Below are positions 27,769-37,027 of a stretch of DNA of 64,000 nucleotides, in pieces. Origin of the DNA: Rhizobium lentis. Lineage in GTDB: Bacteria; Pseudomonadota; Alphaproteobacteria; Rhizobiales; Rhizobiaceae. The notes beneath the pieces are model-generated. The model was given only the letters and a program-made list of their open reading frames with translations, was not told the DNA's origin and searched no databases. The translations under genes and the position numbers were made by a program. The stretch covers positions 3,621,001 through 3,685,000 of the forward strand of contig NZ_CP071454.1 in the NCBI RefSeq assembly GCF_017352135.1. The letters are read 5' to 3'. How positions within the stretch are numbered: the first letter of the stretch is position 1; the number at the start of each line of letters is the position of its first letter.

Positions 27769-29288
27769 TGACGGTTCTCGTCAGCCCCACCGCACTGAGC
27801 AACCACCAAGCGCGCGATTTCAGGATGTTCATCGACGGCAGATGGGAGGCCGGCGCCTCCGATCCGATTGAACGGGTCGCGCCAAGCCATGGTGTCGTGG
27901 TCAGCCGGTTTCCGACCGGCAGCAGAAAGGACGCCGAGCGCGCCATCGCCGCCGCACGCAAGGCCTTCGATCTCGGGCCGTGGCCGCGAATGACCGCCTC
28001 CGAACGTTCCGCCATCCTTCTGAAGGCCGCCGATCTGATCACGGCGCGAGCCGAAGAGATCGCATTTCTCGATGCGATCGAGGCAGGAAAGCCGATCACG
28101 CAGGTACGGGGTGAGATCGCCGGCTCTGTCGACATCTGGCGCTATGCGGCGGCCCTTGCTCGTGACCTCCATGGCGAAAGTTACAACACGCTTGGCGACG
28201 GCACGCTCGGCGTCGTCCTGCGCGAGGCCATCGGCGTGGTATCGATCATCACGCCCTGGAATTTCCCGTTCCTGATCGTCGGCCAGAAGCTGCCATTCGC
28301 GCTGGCTGCAGGCTGCACAACGGTCGTCAAACCCTCGGAACTGACCTCGGGATCGACGCTCGTGCTGGGCGAAATCCTGCAGGAAGCCGGCGTTCCCGAT
28401 GGTGTCGTCAACATTGTCACCGGCACGGGACCTGAGGTCGGCGCGGTCATGACGTCTCATCCCGACGTCGACATGGTCTCCTTCACCGGCTCGACTGGTG
28501 TGGGAAAGCTGACCATGTCGAACGCCGCGCAGACGCTGAAGAAGGTCTCGCTGGAACTCGGCGGCAAGAACCCGCAGGTCGTCTTCCCGGATGCCGATCT
28601 CGAGGCTTTCATCGATGCCGCGGTTTTCGGCGCCTATTTCAATGCCGGCGAGTGCTGTAATGCCGGTTCGCGGCTGATCCTTCACAAATCCATCGCCTCC
28701 GACGTCGTCAAACGGATTGCCGAACTGTCGAAGGACGTGAAGGTCGGCGACCCGCTCGATCCTTCGACGCAGGTCGGCGCGATCATCACGGCGCAGCATC
28801 TGGAGAAGATATCGGGATATGTCGCCGGCGCCAGAAGCAGCGGTGCGAAGGTCGCGCTTGGCGGTGAGAGGCTTGACTTCGGCATGGGGCAGTTCATGTC
28901 GCCGACGATCCTCGAAGCGGTCACGCCTGACATGGCGGTGGCACGTGAGGAGGTCTTCGGCCCGGTCCTTTCGGTGCTGACATTCGAAACGACTGCCGAA
29001 GCGATCCGTCTCGCGAATTCCATCGATTACGGCCTGTCGGCCGGCGTCTGGAGCCGGGATTTCGATACCTGCCTGACCATCGGCCGATCGGTGCGGGCAG
29101 GCACGGTCTGGATGAACACCTTCATGGACGGCGCCTCGGAACTGCCCTTCGGCGGTTACAAGCAGAGCGGCCTTGGCCGCGAGCTCGGCCGCCATGCGGT
29201 GGAGGATTATACGGAGACCAAGACGCTGAACATGCACATCGGCAAGCGCACCAGCTGGTGGATGCCGCAGACGGAAAAGCCGGCCTAA
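27768..29288 (+). CDS. NAD(P)-dependent aldehyde dehydrogenase
   Basis: Of two ATGs (27762 and 27768) the second is chosen because GGGAG at 27756-27760 is seven bases away. The 506-residue ALDH has GVVSIITPWNFPF (Asn166-region), nucleotide-binding GSTGVGKLT, general base Glu263 (LELGGKNPQ) and nucleophile Cys297 in FNAGECCNAGSR. The residue before the Cys pair is Glu rather than the usual Gln. It oxidises an aldehyde to an acid, which could then be activated by the CoA-transferase. Confidence 0.93.
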   Translation: MTVLVSPTALSNHQARDFRMFIDGRWEAGASDPIERVAPSHGVVVSRFPTGSRKDAERAIAAARKAFDLGPWPRMTASERSAILLKAADLITARAEEIAFLDAIEAGKPITQVRGEIAGSVDIWRYAAALARDLHGESYNTLGDGTLGVVLREAIGVVSIITPWNFPFLIVGQKLPFALAAGCTTVVKPSELTSGSTLVLGEILQEAGVPDGVVNIVTGTGPEVGAVMTSHPDVDMVSFTGSTGVGKLTMSNAAQTLKKVSLELGGKNPQVVFPDADLEAFIDAAVFGAYFNAGECCNAGSRLILHKSIASDVVKRIAELSKDVKVGDPLDPSTQVGAIITAQHLEKISGYVAGARSSGAKVALGGERLDFGMGQFMSPTILEAVTPDMAVAREEVFGPVLSVLTFETTAEAIRLANSIDYGLSAGVWSRDFDTCLTIGRSVRAGTVWMNTFMDGASELPFGGYKQSGLGRELGRHAVEDYTETKTLNMHIGKRTSWWMPQTEKPA

Positions 29289-29376
29289 CCGGCAATGAAG
29301 CTACGCCTGAGGAGGGCGGGTGATTGGTGCGGGAATGGGTCCCGCATCTTCCAAACGGGAACTGGGAGGTTCTTCG

Positions 29377-30639
29377 ATGAATAAGTTTCTGACCACGACT
29401 GCCGTGATCGCATTGGCTTTGGCCGGCGCTCATGTGTCCGCTCGCGCTGCGGATGTGAAGGAAGTGCAGATGCTGCACTGGTGGACGTCTGGCGGCGAGG
29501 CGGCGGCCTTGAACGTGTTGAAGGAGGATCTGTCGAAGGAGGGCTTTGCCTGGAAGGACGTGCCGGTGGCCGGCGGCGGCGGTGATGCGGCGATGACGGC
29601 GCTGAAGGCGATGGTGGCGGCCGGTACCTATCCGACGGCCTCGCAGATGCTCGGGTATACGGTGCTCGATTATGCTGAGGCCGGCGTCATGGGCGACCTG
29701 ACGGAGACGGCCAAGAAGGAAGGCTGGGACAAGTCGGTGCCGGCGGCACTGCAGAAGTTCTCCGTCTATGACGGCAAGTGGGTCGCAGCCCCGGTCAACG
29801 TGCATTCGGTCAACTGGCTGTGGATCAACAAGGCTGTCATGGACAAGATCGGCGGCAGTGAGCCGAAGACCTTCGACGACCTGATCGCGCTGCTCGACAA
29901 GGCGAAGGCTGCCGGCGTCATCCCGTTGGCGCTCGGCGGCCAGAACTGGCAGGAAGCGACGATGTTCGATTCGATCGTGCTGTCGACCGGCGGGCCGGAA
30001 TTCTACAAGAAGGCCTTCAACGACCTCGACGAGGAAGCGCTGAAGTCGGAGACGATGAAGAAGTCCTTCGACAACCTCGCCAAGATCGTCAAATATGTCG
30101 ATCCGAACTTCTCCGGCCGCGACTGGAACCTGGCGACCGCCATGGTCATCAAGGGTGACGCGCTGGTGCAGGTGATGGGCGACTGGGCCAAGGGCGAATT
30201 CGTCGCCGCCAAGAAGACGCCGGATACCGACTTCCTGTGCTACCGCTTCCCCGGCACCGACGGCAGCGTCATCTACAACTCCGACATGTTCGGCATGTTC
30301 AACGTTCCCGACGACCGCAAGGCGGCCCAGGTGGCGCTGGCGACGGCGACGCTGTCGAAGAGCTTCCAGTCGGCCTTCAACGTCGTCAAGGGATCGGTGC
30401 CGGCCCGCACCGACGTTCCCGACACCGACTTCGACGCCTGCGGCAAGAAGGGCATCGCCGATCTGAAGGCGGCCAATGAGGGCGGCACGCTGTTCGGTTC
30501 GCTGGCCCAGGGTTACGGCGCCCCTCCGGCGATTGCCAATGCCTATAAGGACGTCGTCTCGAAGTTCGTCCACGGCCAGATCAAGAGCTCCGACGAAGCC
30601 GTGACCCAGCTGGTCCAGGCGATCGACGACGCCCGCTGA
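29377..30639 (+). CDS. Sugar ABC transporter substrate-binding protein (CUT1)
   Basis: ATG 29377 ([20 protein letters not shown]) follows ACTGGGAGGTTCTTCG; the frame extends to 29320. The 420-residue protein has a signal peptide ending near SARAAD and the CUT1 start [19 protein letters not shown]. The body, with [20 protein letters not shown] and [20 protein letters not shown], resembles GtsA/glucose-mannose type binding proteins as I know them. It delivers the substrate to the permeases encoded just downstream. Specificity cannot be read from sequence. Confidence 0.9.
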   Translation: MNKFLTTTAVIALALAGAHVSARAADVKEVQMLHWWTSGGEAAALNVLKEDLSKEGFAWKDVPVAGGGGDAAMTALKAMVAAGTYPTASQMLGYTVLDYAEAGVMGDLTETAKKEGWDKSVPAALQKFSVYDGKWVAAPVNVHSVNWLWINKAVMDKIGGSEPKTFDDLIALLDKAKAAGVIPLALGGQNWQEATMFDSIVLSTGGPEFYKKAFNDLDEEALKSETMKKSFDNLAKIVKYVDPNFSGRDWNLATAMVIKGDALVQVMGDWAKGEFVAAKKTPDTDFLCYRFPGTDGSVIYNSDMFGMFNVPDDRKAAQVALATATLSKSFQSAFNVVKGSVPARTDVPDTDFDACGKKGIADLKAANEGGTLFGSLAQGYGAPPAIANAYKDVVSKFVHGQIKSSDEAVTQLVQAIDDAR

Positions 30640-30657
30640 GACGAGGCCGATGACAAT

Positions 30658-30683
30658 GCTTCCCCGCGTCTTCGCGGGGAAGC
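30658..30683 (+). terminator. Perfect 11-bp hairpin between binding-protein and permease genes
   Basis: GCTTCCCCGCG (30658-30668) and CGCGGGGAAGC (30673-30683) are perfect complements with a TCTT loop and no T tract. In binding-protein-dependent operons such a stem commonly protects the upstream mRNA and raises binding-protein output relative to permeases. That role is inferred here. Confidence 0.7.
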
Positions 30684-30752
30684 GTCAGACTCCGCGACGA
30701 GCAGGCGGAGACGGATCGGCAAGGCCGATCCTGCGGGAAGGGAGATGATATC

Positions 30753-31706
30753 ATGAGCACAGTTGCCACCACCGATCCGGTTCTGACGCCGGGGCAGGCG
30801 AGCGGGATCTCGCTTCGAAGCCGGCTGCAGGATGCGCTGCCGAAGATCGTGCTGGCGCCGAGCTTCGTCATCACGCTGATCTTCGTCTACGGCTTCATCG
30901 TATGGACGGCCTATCTGTCGTTCACCAATTCCAAGACCTTCCCCTCCTATCAGCTGACCGGGGCGCGCGCCTATCAGCGGCTGTGGCGCTGGACCTTCGA
31001 AAGCGACCCGCCGTCCTCCTGGTACACCTCGATCACCAACATGGCGATCTTCGGCTTCCTCTATGTCGGCATCTGTTTAGCACTCGGCCTGCTGCTCGCC
31101 ATCCTGCTCGACCAGAAGATCCGCGGCGAGGGGTTGCTGCGGCCGATCTTCCTCTATCCGATGGCGCTGTCCTTCATCGTCACCGGGGTCGCCTGGAAGT
31201 GGTTCCTCGATCCCGGCCTCGGGCTCGAACAGACGCTGCACCACTTCGGCTGGACGAGCTTCCACTTCGACTGGATCAAGAACAAGGACTTCGTCATCTA
31301 CACCGTCGTCATCGCCGGCGTCTGGCAGGCGTCCGGCTTCGTCATGGCGATGTTTTTGGCCGGTCTGCGCGGCATCGACGGCGAGATCATGAAGGCGGCT
31401 CAGATCGACGGCGCCTCGCCCTTGCAGCTCTACCGCCGCATCGTCATCCCGCTGCTGCGGCCGATCTTCCTGTCGGCCTTCATCGTGCTCGCCCATATGG
31501 CGATCAAGTCCTACGACCTGGTGGTGGCGCTGACCTCGGGCGGGCCTGGCGGCTCGGCCTGGCTGCCGTCCAACTTCATGTATGAATACACCTTCAAGCG
31601 CAACGAGATGGCCGTCGGCTCGGCCAGCGCCATCATCATGCTGATGACGATCTCGGCGATCATCGTGCCCTATCTCTATTCCGAACTGAAGGAGAAGGCC
31701 CGATGA
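30753..31706 (+). CDS. Sugar ABC transporter permease (first)
   Basis: A 317-residue inner-membrane permease with six hydrophobic segments. The N-terminal one is at about residues 36-54 (PSFVITLIFVYGFIVWTAYL). The EAA loop that contacts the ATPase is MKAAQIDGASPLQLYRRIVI (about 213-232), and LTSGGPGGSAW follows. The ribosome site is GGGAAGGGAGATGATATC. Its stop overlaps the next permease start (ATGA). The whole resembles GtsB-like CUT1 permeases. Confidence 0.92.
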   Translation: MSTVATTDPVLTPGQASGISLRSRLQDALPKIVLAPSFVITLIFVYGFIVWTAYLSFTNSKTFPSYQLTGARAYQRLWRWTFESDPPSSWYTSITNMAIFGFLYVGICLALGLLLAILLDQKIRGEGLLRPIFLYPMALSFIVTGVAWKWFLDPGLGLEQTLHHFGWTSFHFDWIKNKDFVIYTVVIAGVWQASGFVMAMFLAGLRGIDGEIMKAAQIDGASPLQLYRRIVIPLLRPIFLSAFIVLAHMAIKSYDLVVALTSGGPGGSAWLPSNFMYEYTFKRNEMAVGSASAIIMLMTISAIIVPYLYSELKEKAR

Positions 31707-32650
31707 GTGCGATCACCTCTCCGACGGTCGAAGGGTCGCATAGCAACAGCAACACCCGCTGGATCGGCCGCCTCGTCATCTACGGCCTGCTGGTGATCTT
31801 CGCCATCCTCTACCTGATGCCGCTCTTCGTCATGCTGACCACCTCGTTCAAGACGATGGACGAGATCCAGGGCGGCAACATGCTGGCGCTGCCGCAGTCG
31901 CCGACCTTCGATCCCTGGGTCAAGGCCTGGGGCGAAGCCTGCGTCGGGCTGACCTGCACCGGCATCAAGGGCTACTTCTGGAACTCGATCAAGATGGTGG
32001 TGCCGGCGGTGGCGATCTCCACCTTCTTCGGCGCGCTCAACGGCTATGTGCTGACCAAGTGGCGCTTTCCCGGCCATACGCTGGTATTCGGGCTGATGCT
32101 GTTTGCCTGCTTCATCCCGTTCCAGTCGGTGCTGCTGCCGATGGCCACCATCCTCGGTTCGCTCGGCCGCTTCGGCATGACGCTGCAGAACGCCACCGGC
32201 TGGAACTTCGGCTTCGGCAATTCGACGGTCAATCTGGTCTTCGTCCACGTCGTCTATGGCCTCGGCTTCACGACGCTGTTCTTCCGCAATTTCTACGAGG
32301 CCTTTCCGAGCGAGCTGGTCAAGGCTGCCCAGGTCGATGGTGCCAGCTTCTTCCAGATCTTCCGCCGCATCATGCTGCCGAACTCGCTGCCGATCATCGT
32401 TGTCACGGTCATCTACCAGTTCACCAACATCTGGAACGACTTCCTGTTTGCTTCCGCCTATGCCGGCACCGGTGACTCCATGCCGATGACGGTGGCGCTC
32501 AACAATGTCGTCAACACCTCGACCGGGGTGGTCGAATACAATGTCAACATGGCGGCGGCGATGATCGCCGCCGTTCCGACGCTCATCGTCTATATCCTCG
32601 CCGGCCGCTACTTCGTGCGTGGCCTGATGGCGGGCGCAGTCAAAGGGTAA
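31703..32650 (+). CDS. Sugar ABC transporter permease (second)
   Basis: A 315-residue partner permease. The first membrane segment is LVIYGLLVIFAILYLMPLFV. The EAA loop is VKAAQVDGASFFQIFRRIML (about residues 210-229), followed by NSLPIIVVTVIYQFTNIWND as in the MalG group. The ATPase gene begins three bases after its stop. Coupling to the first permease by a four-base overlap fits equal synthesis of a heterodimer. Confidence 0.92.
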   Translation: MSAITSPTVEGSHSNSNTRWIGRLVIYGLLVIFAILYLMPLFVMLTTSFKTMDEIQGGNMLALPQSPTFDPWVKAWGEACVGLTCTGIKGYFWNSIKMVVPAVAISTFFGALNGYVLTKWRFPGHTLVFGLMLFACFIPFQSVLLPMATILGSLGRFGMTLQNATGWNFGFGNSTVNLVFVHVVYGLGFTTLFFRNFYEAFPSELVKAAQVDGASFFQIFRRIMLPNSLPIIVVTVIYQFTNIWNDFLFASAYAGTGDSMPMTVALNNVVNTSTGVVEYNVNMAAAMIAAVPTLIVYILAGRYFVRGLMAGAVKG

Positions 32651-32653
32651 CCC

Positions 32654-33769
32654 ATGGCTTTCCTGGAAATCTCCGGCCTCAGAAAGCGCTTCGGCGCCGT
32701 CGACATCCTCAAGGGGATCGACCTCGAACTCGAAAAGGGCGGCTTTCTCGTGCTGGTCGGCCCGTCCGGCTGCGGCAAGTCGACCCTGCTCAACACCATT
32801 GCCGGGCTGGAAACGATCACATCGGGCGAGATCAGGATCGACGGGCGGGCGATCAACGGCCTGCATCCCTCCAAGCGCGACATCGCCATGGTGTTCCAGT
32901 CCTATGCGCTCTATCCGAACATGACGGTGGCGGGCAACATCGCCTTCGGCATGGAGATGCGCGGCGTGCCGCCCGAGGAGCGCAAGCAGGCGATCGACAA
33001 GGTCGCCAAGGTGCTGCAGATCGGCCATCTGCTCGACCGCAAGCCGAGCCAGCTGTCGGGCGGCCAGCGCCAGCGCGTCGCCATGGGCCGGGCGCTGGTG
33101 CGCGATCCCAAGCTCTTCCTGTTCGACGAGCCGCTCTCCAATCTCGACGCGAAACTCCGCGTCGACATGCGCATCGAGATCAAAAGGCTGCACCAGGCGA
33201 CCGGCAAGACCATCGTCTACGTCACCCACGACCAGATCGAGGCAATGACGCTCGCCACCCGCATCGCCGTGATGAAGGACGGCATCGTCCAGCAGTTCGG
33301 CACGCCGGCCGAGATCTACAACAATCCCGCCAACATGTTCGTCGCCGACTTCATGGGCTCGCCGGCGATGAACCTGGTCAAGGCATCGGTCGAAAACGGC
33401 GCCGGCGGCCTTGCCGTCTCGCTCGAGCGGCCGAATGCCGCCCCGCTGACGCTGCCCGTCACGACAGGCGCCAACGGCCTTTCCTCCTATGCCGGCCGGC
33501 AGGTGATCTTCGGCATCCGCCCCGAGGCGCTGACCGACCCCGACGGCGCCGACCGCAATGCCCGCTCGCTGACCGAAGGCGACTGCCTGATCGAGGTCGT
33601 CGAACCGGCCGGCTCCGACACCTTCGCCGTCACCAAGCTCGGTGGCAAGGAGGTCGTCGCCCGCCTGCGCGCCGATGCCGGCATCGCTCCAGGCCAGCAC
33701 ACGCGCCTCGCCTTCAACCTCGACAAGGCCGTGTTCTTCGATCCGGAAACACAGGCCCGGATCGCGTGA
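32654..33769 (+). CDS. Sugar ABC transporter ATP-binding protein (UgpC/MalK type)
   Basis: A 371-residue ATPase. Walker A is GPSGCGKSTLLN (about residues 36-47), the Q loop is AMVFQSYALYP, the signature is LSGGQRQRVAMGRA (about 134-147), Walker B is LFLFDEPLSNLDAKL and the switch histidine is in THDQIEAMTLA. A C-terminal regulatory OB/TOBE domain (about 240-371) is present, as in MalK-like CUT1 ATPases. It completes a full import system: binding protein, two permeases, ATPase. Confidence 0.95.
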   Translation: MAFLEISGLRKRFGAVDILKGIDLELEKGGFLVLVGPSGCGKSTLLNTIAGLETITSGEIRIDGRAINGLHPSKRDIAMVFQSYALYPNMTVAGNIAFGMEMRGVPPEERKQAIDKVAKVLQIGHLLDRKPSQLSGGQRQRVAMGRALVRDPKLFLFDEPLSNLDAKLRVDMRIEIKRLHQATGKTIVYVTHDQIEAMTLATRIAVMKDGIVQQFGTPAEIYNNPANMFVADFMGSPAMNLVKASVENGAGGLAVSLERPNAAPLTLPVTTGANGLSSYAGRQVIFGIRPEALTDPDGADRNARSLTEGDCLIEVVEPAGSDTFAVTKLGGKEVVARLRADAGIAPGQHTRLAFNLDKAVFFDPETQARIA

Positions 33770-33784
33770 TGTCCAGGTGTTAAG

Positions 33785-35338
33785 ATGAGCAATTCACCTG
33801 ACATAATCATCATCGGCTCCGGCGTCGGCGGCTCCACGGTCGCCGCCGGGCTCGCCGCGACCGGCGCTCGGATACTGATCCTTGAAGCCGGTGACCACAT
33901 CGCCGATCTTGCCGTCAATCGCGACCAGCGCGCCATCTTCCAGCGGGGCCACTTCCGGCCGAAGGAGACCTGGTACGAAGCCGACGGCAAGGGCTTCAAT
34001 CCCGGCAACTACTACAATGTCGGCGGGAATTCGAAATTTTACGGCGCCGTGCTGTCGCGCTACCGGAAGGAGGATTTCGGCGTCATCGAACACCGGGAAG
34101 GCGTGTCGCCGGCCTGGCCATTCCCCTACGAGGTTCTCGAGCCTTGGTACTCAAAGGCGGAACATCTCTATCAGGTGCGCGGCAACCTCGGTGAAGATCC
34201 TACGGAACCTTACCATTCGGCCGCCTACGAATATCCAGCCGTTCCGGATGAGCCGCCGATCGCCGATGTCAGGGCGCGGCTCAAGGGGAAGGGCCTGCAT
34301 CCGTTTTCCCTGCCGCTCGGCCTCGATCTGGACGCCTGGCTCTCCAAGGCAAAAACGCCGTGGGATGCGCATCCGAACGCACGGGACGGCAAGATGGACG
34401 CCGAGACCGCAGCTCTCGCGGCGGCACTGAAACATGAGAATGTGAGCCTCGAAACCAATGCTCGGGTAACGAAACTCGAGACGGGAGTGGGCGGCCGGAT
34501 CGACCGCGTGACCTATGTCAAAAATGGGAAGGCGGTGACCGTTTCGTCGAAGCTCATCATCCTTTCCGCCGGCGCGGTCCAGTCGTCGGTGCTTTTGCTG
34601 CGCTCGAAAAACGACCGCTTCCCAAGAGGGCTCGCGAACTCTTCCGACCAGGTCGGCCGCAACTTCATGAACCACAATGCGTCCGCGGTGATAGCGGTTT
34701 CGCCGAGGTTCAGAAATACATCGATCTACCAGAAGACCTTTGCGTTCAACGACTTCTATCTCTCTGACGGGGAGGGAGGGCCGCCGCTCGGCAATGTGCA
34801 GCTCCTCGGCCGCATCTCCGAAAGGGTCCTGAAGGGTTCTCTACCACAAGCGCCGGAATGGCTTCTGCGCTTCATTACAAGCCATGCCGTCGACTTCTAT
34901 GCGATGAGCGAGGATGTTCCCAATCCGGAAAGCCGGGTCATGGTGGAGGGGGACCGGATCATTCTCCAATGGCAGCGAACCAACTGGGACGCTCATCTTG
35001 CGCTCGTCGCCAAGCTGAAGGCCATTCTGAAATCGATCGGATTTCCGATCGTGCTCTCGAGACCTTTCGACAAGCGCACGCCTTCTCACCAGTGCGGAAC
35101 GATCCGTATCGGCAACGACCCCGCGACGGCGCCGCTGGACACTTACTGCCGTTCCCACGACCACGAAAACCTCTTCGTCGTCGATGCTGGCTTCCTGCCC
35201 ACGTCGGCTGCGGTCAATCCTGCGCTCACAATCGCGAGCCAGGCGCTCCGCGTTGCAGATCACATTGCATCCAAGGACTTGCAGACATGTGTGCCGGGTT
35301 CGGAACACCTGGCGCCTGCCGGGCGGTCGCAGCAATAG
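33785..35338 (+). CDS. GMC-family flavin oxidoreductase (first)
   Basis: A 517-residue FAD enzyme. The N-terminal Rossmann motif is IIIGSGVGGSTVAAGLAATG (about residues 6-25), ending in LILEAGDH. A flavin-contacting block is YNVGGNSKFYGAVLSRYRKE. The C-terminal catalytic block is THQCGTIRIGND-like (HQCGTIRIGND, about 432) with VNPALTIASQALRVADHI. The closest families are choline/gluconate/pyranose oxidoreductases (COG2303 type). It probably oxidises an alcohol or sugar hydroxyl. It starts 15 bases after the ATPase gene. Confidence 0.88.
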   Translation: MSNSPDIIIIGSGVGGSTVAAGLAATGARILILEAGDHIADLAVNRDQRAIFQRGHFRPKETWYEADGKGFNPGNYYNVGGNSKFYGAVLSRYRKEDFGVIEHREGVSPAWPFPYEVLEPWYSKAEHLYQVRGNLGEDPTEPYHSAAYEYPAVPDEPPIADVRARLKGKGLHPFSLPLGLDLDAWLSKAKTPWDAHPNARDGKMDAETAALAAALKHENVSLETNARVTKLETGVGGRIDRVTYVKNGKAVTVSSKLIILSAGAVQSSVLLLRSKNDRFPRGLANSSDQVGRNFMNHNASAVIAVSPRFRNTSIYQKTFAFNDFYLSDGEGGPPLGNVQLLGRISERVLKGSLPQAPEWLLRFITSHAVDFYAMSEDVPNPESRVMVEGDRIILQWQRTNWDAHLALVAKLKAILKSIGFPIVLSRPFDKRTPSHQCGTIRIGNDPATAPLDTYCRSHDHENLFVVDAGFLPTSAAVNPALTIASQALRVADHIASKDLQTCVPGSEHLAPAGRSQQ

Positions 35339-35347
35339 GAAAGTCAA

Positions 35348-37003
35348 ATGGCATTCGACTACATCATCACCGGCGCCGGTCCTGCAGGATGCGTGCTTGC
35401 AAACCGGTTGAGCGAAGATCCCGATATCCGCGTTCTCTTGCTGGAAGCAGGCGGCGGCGACTGGAATCCGCTCTTTCACATGCCGGCTGGGTTCGCCAAG
35501 ATGACGAAGGGTGTCGCCAGCTGGGGATGGGAAACCGTTCCGCAGAAACACATGAAGGGCAGGGTGCTTCGTTATACGCAGGCGAAGGTCATCGGCGGCG
35601 GTTCATCGATAAACGCTCAGCTCTACACCCGCGGGAATGCTGCCGATTATAACCTCTGGGCGAGCGAAGACGGCTGCGAGGGCTGGGACTACCGTTCGAT
35701 CCTTCCCTATTTCAAGCGTGCAGAAGATAACCAGCGCTTCGCCGACGACTACCACGCCTATGGCGGTCCGCTCGGCGTCTCGATGCCGGCTGCGCCGCTT
35801 CCGATCTGCGATGCCTATATCCGCGCCGGGCAGGAACTCGGCATTCCGTATAATCACGACTTCAACGGCCGCCAGCAGGCCGGTGTAGGCTTCTACCAAC
35901 TGACGCAGCGCAATCGCCGCCGCTCATCGGCTTCGCTCGCCTACCTCTCGCCGATCAAGGGCCGGAAGAACCTGACGGTGCGCACCGGCGCGCGCGTCTC
36001 GCGCATCATCTTGGAGGGAACGCGGGCGGTCGGCGTGGAGATCGGGAGCTCGCGCGGGTCGGAGATCGTGCGCGCCGAACGCGAAGTCTTGGTTTCGTCG
36101 GGCGCGATCGGCTCGCCGAAGCTCCTTTTGCAGTCCGGCATCGGACCGGCTGATCATCTCAAGTCGGTAGGCGTCAAGGTGCTTCACGATCTGCCGGGTG
36201 TCGGCGGCAACCTTCAGGATCACCTGGATCTTTTCGTCATCGCCGAATGCACGGGCGATCATACCTATGATGGCGTGGCGAAGCTTCACCGAACGCTTTG
36301 GGCAGGGATACAATATGTCCTCTTCCGCACCGGTCCCGTCGCATCGTCGCTCTTCGAAACGGGCGGCTTCTGGTACGCCGATCCCGATGCACGGTCTCCC
36401 GATATCCAGTTCCATCTTGGCCTGGGCTCCGGTATCGAGGCAGGAGTCGAGCGGCTCAAGAACGCGGGCGTGACGCTCAACTCCGCCTATCTGCATCCAC
36501 GCTCGCGAGGGACGGTCCGCCTGTCGTCATCGGACCCGAGTGCCGCGCCCCTGATCGATCCCAACTATTGGTCCGACCCCCACGACAGGACCATGTCCCT
36601 GGAGGGGCTCAAGATCGCGCGCGAGATCATGCAGCAGGCGGCGCTGAAGCCCTTTGTCCTGGCCGAACGGCTTCCCGGGCCGAAGGTCATGACCGACGAA
36701 CAGCTTTTCGATTATGGCTGCGTCAACGCAAAGACCGACCATCATCCCGTCGGCACATGCAAGATGGGAACCGGCGCTGATGCGGTTGTCGGGCTTGATC
36801 TCAAGGTTCGCGGCCTGGAGGGTCTGAGAGTCTGCGATTCCTCAGTCATGCCCCGCGTACCCTCGTGCAACACGAACGCTCCGACGATCATGGTCGGCGA
36901 AAAGGGATCGGATCTCATTCGGAACCTGCCTCCGCTGCCATCCACCATCTTCGCCTATGAACGCAACGATACGCGGCCCCGGGCCCGCGCTGAAATCGGG
37001 TAG
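35348..37003 (+). CDS. GMC-family flavin oxidoreductase (second, choline-dehydrogenase-like)
   Basis: A 551-residue GMC enzyme, distinct from its neighbour. FAD motif: YIITGAGPAGCVLANRLSED. GMC signature 1 lies in KVIGGGSSINAQLYTRGNAA. Signature 2 is SSGAIGSPKLLLQSGIGP. The catalytic pair is expected at TDHHPVGTCKMG (about residue 462) and the segment PSCNTNAPTIMVGEKGSDLI. Ribosome site AGGAAAGTCAA precedes the ATG nine bases after the first GMC stop. Two different GMC enzymes in tandem suggest successive oxidations or two substrate forms. Confidence 0.92.
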   Translation: MAFDYIITGAGPAGCVLANRLSEDPDIRVLLLEAGGGDWNPLFHMPAGFAKMTKGVASWGWETVPQKHMKGRVLRYTQAKVIGGGSSINAQLYTRGNAADYNLWASEDGCEGWDYRSILPYFKRAEDNQRFADDYHAYGGPLGVSMPAAPLPICDAYIRAGQELGIPYNHDFNGRQQAGVGFYQLTQRNRRRSSASLAYLSPIKGRKNLTVRTGARVSRIILEGTRAVGVEIGSSRGSEIVRAEREVLVSSGAIGSPKLLLQSGIGPADHLKSVGVKVLHDLPGVGGNLQDHLDLFVIAECTGDHTYDGVAKLHRTLWAGIQYVLFRTGPVASSLFETGGFWYADPDARSPDIQFHLGLGSGIEAGVERLKNAGVTLNSAYLHPRSRGTVRLSSSDPSAAPLIDPNYWSDPHDRTMSLEGLKIAREIMQQAALKPFVLAERLPGPKVMTDEQLFDYGCVNAKTDHHPVGTCKMGTGADAVVGLDLKVRGLEGLRVCDSSVMPRVPSCNTNAPTIMVGEKGSDLIRNLPPLPSTIFAYERNDTRPRARAEIG

Positions 37004-37027
37004 GCCCTGTCGAGAGGAACAACGACG

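Noticed and set aside
27306..29237. 643-codon minus-strand frame opposite the aldehyde dehydrogenase
   Set aside because: Shadow composition; the ALDH active-site motifs fix the coding strand.
31676..33700. 674-codon minus-strand open frame opposite the ABC permease and ATPase genes
   Set aside because: It is the mirror of strongly GC3-biased coding sequence on the plus strand, His/Asp/Arg-rich, as such shadows are.
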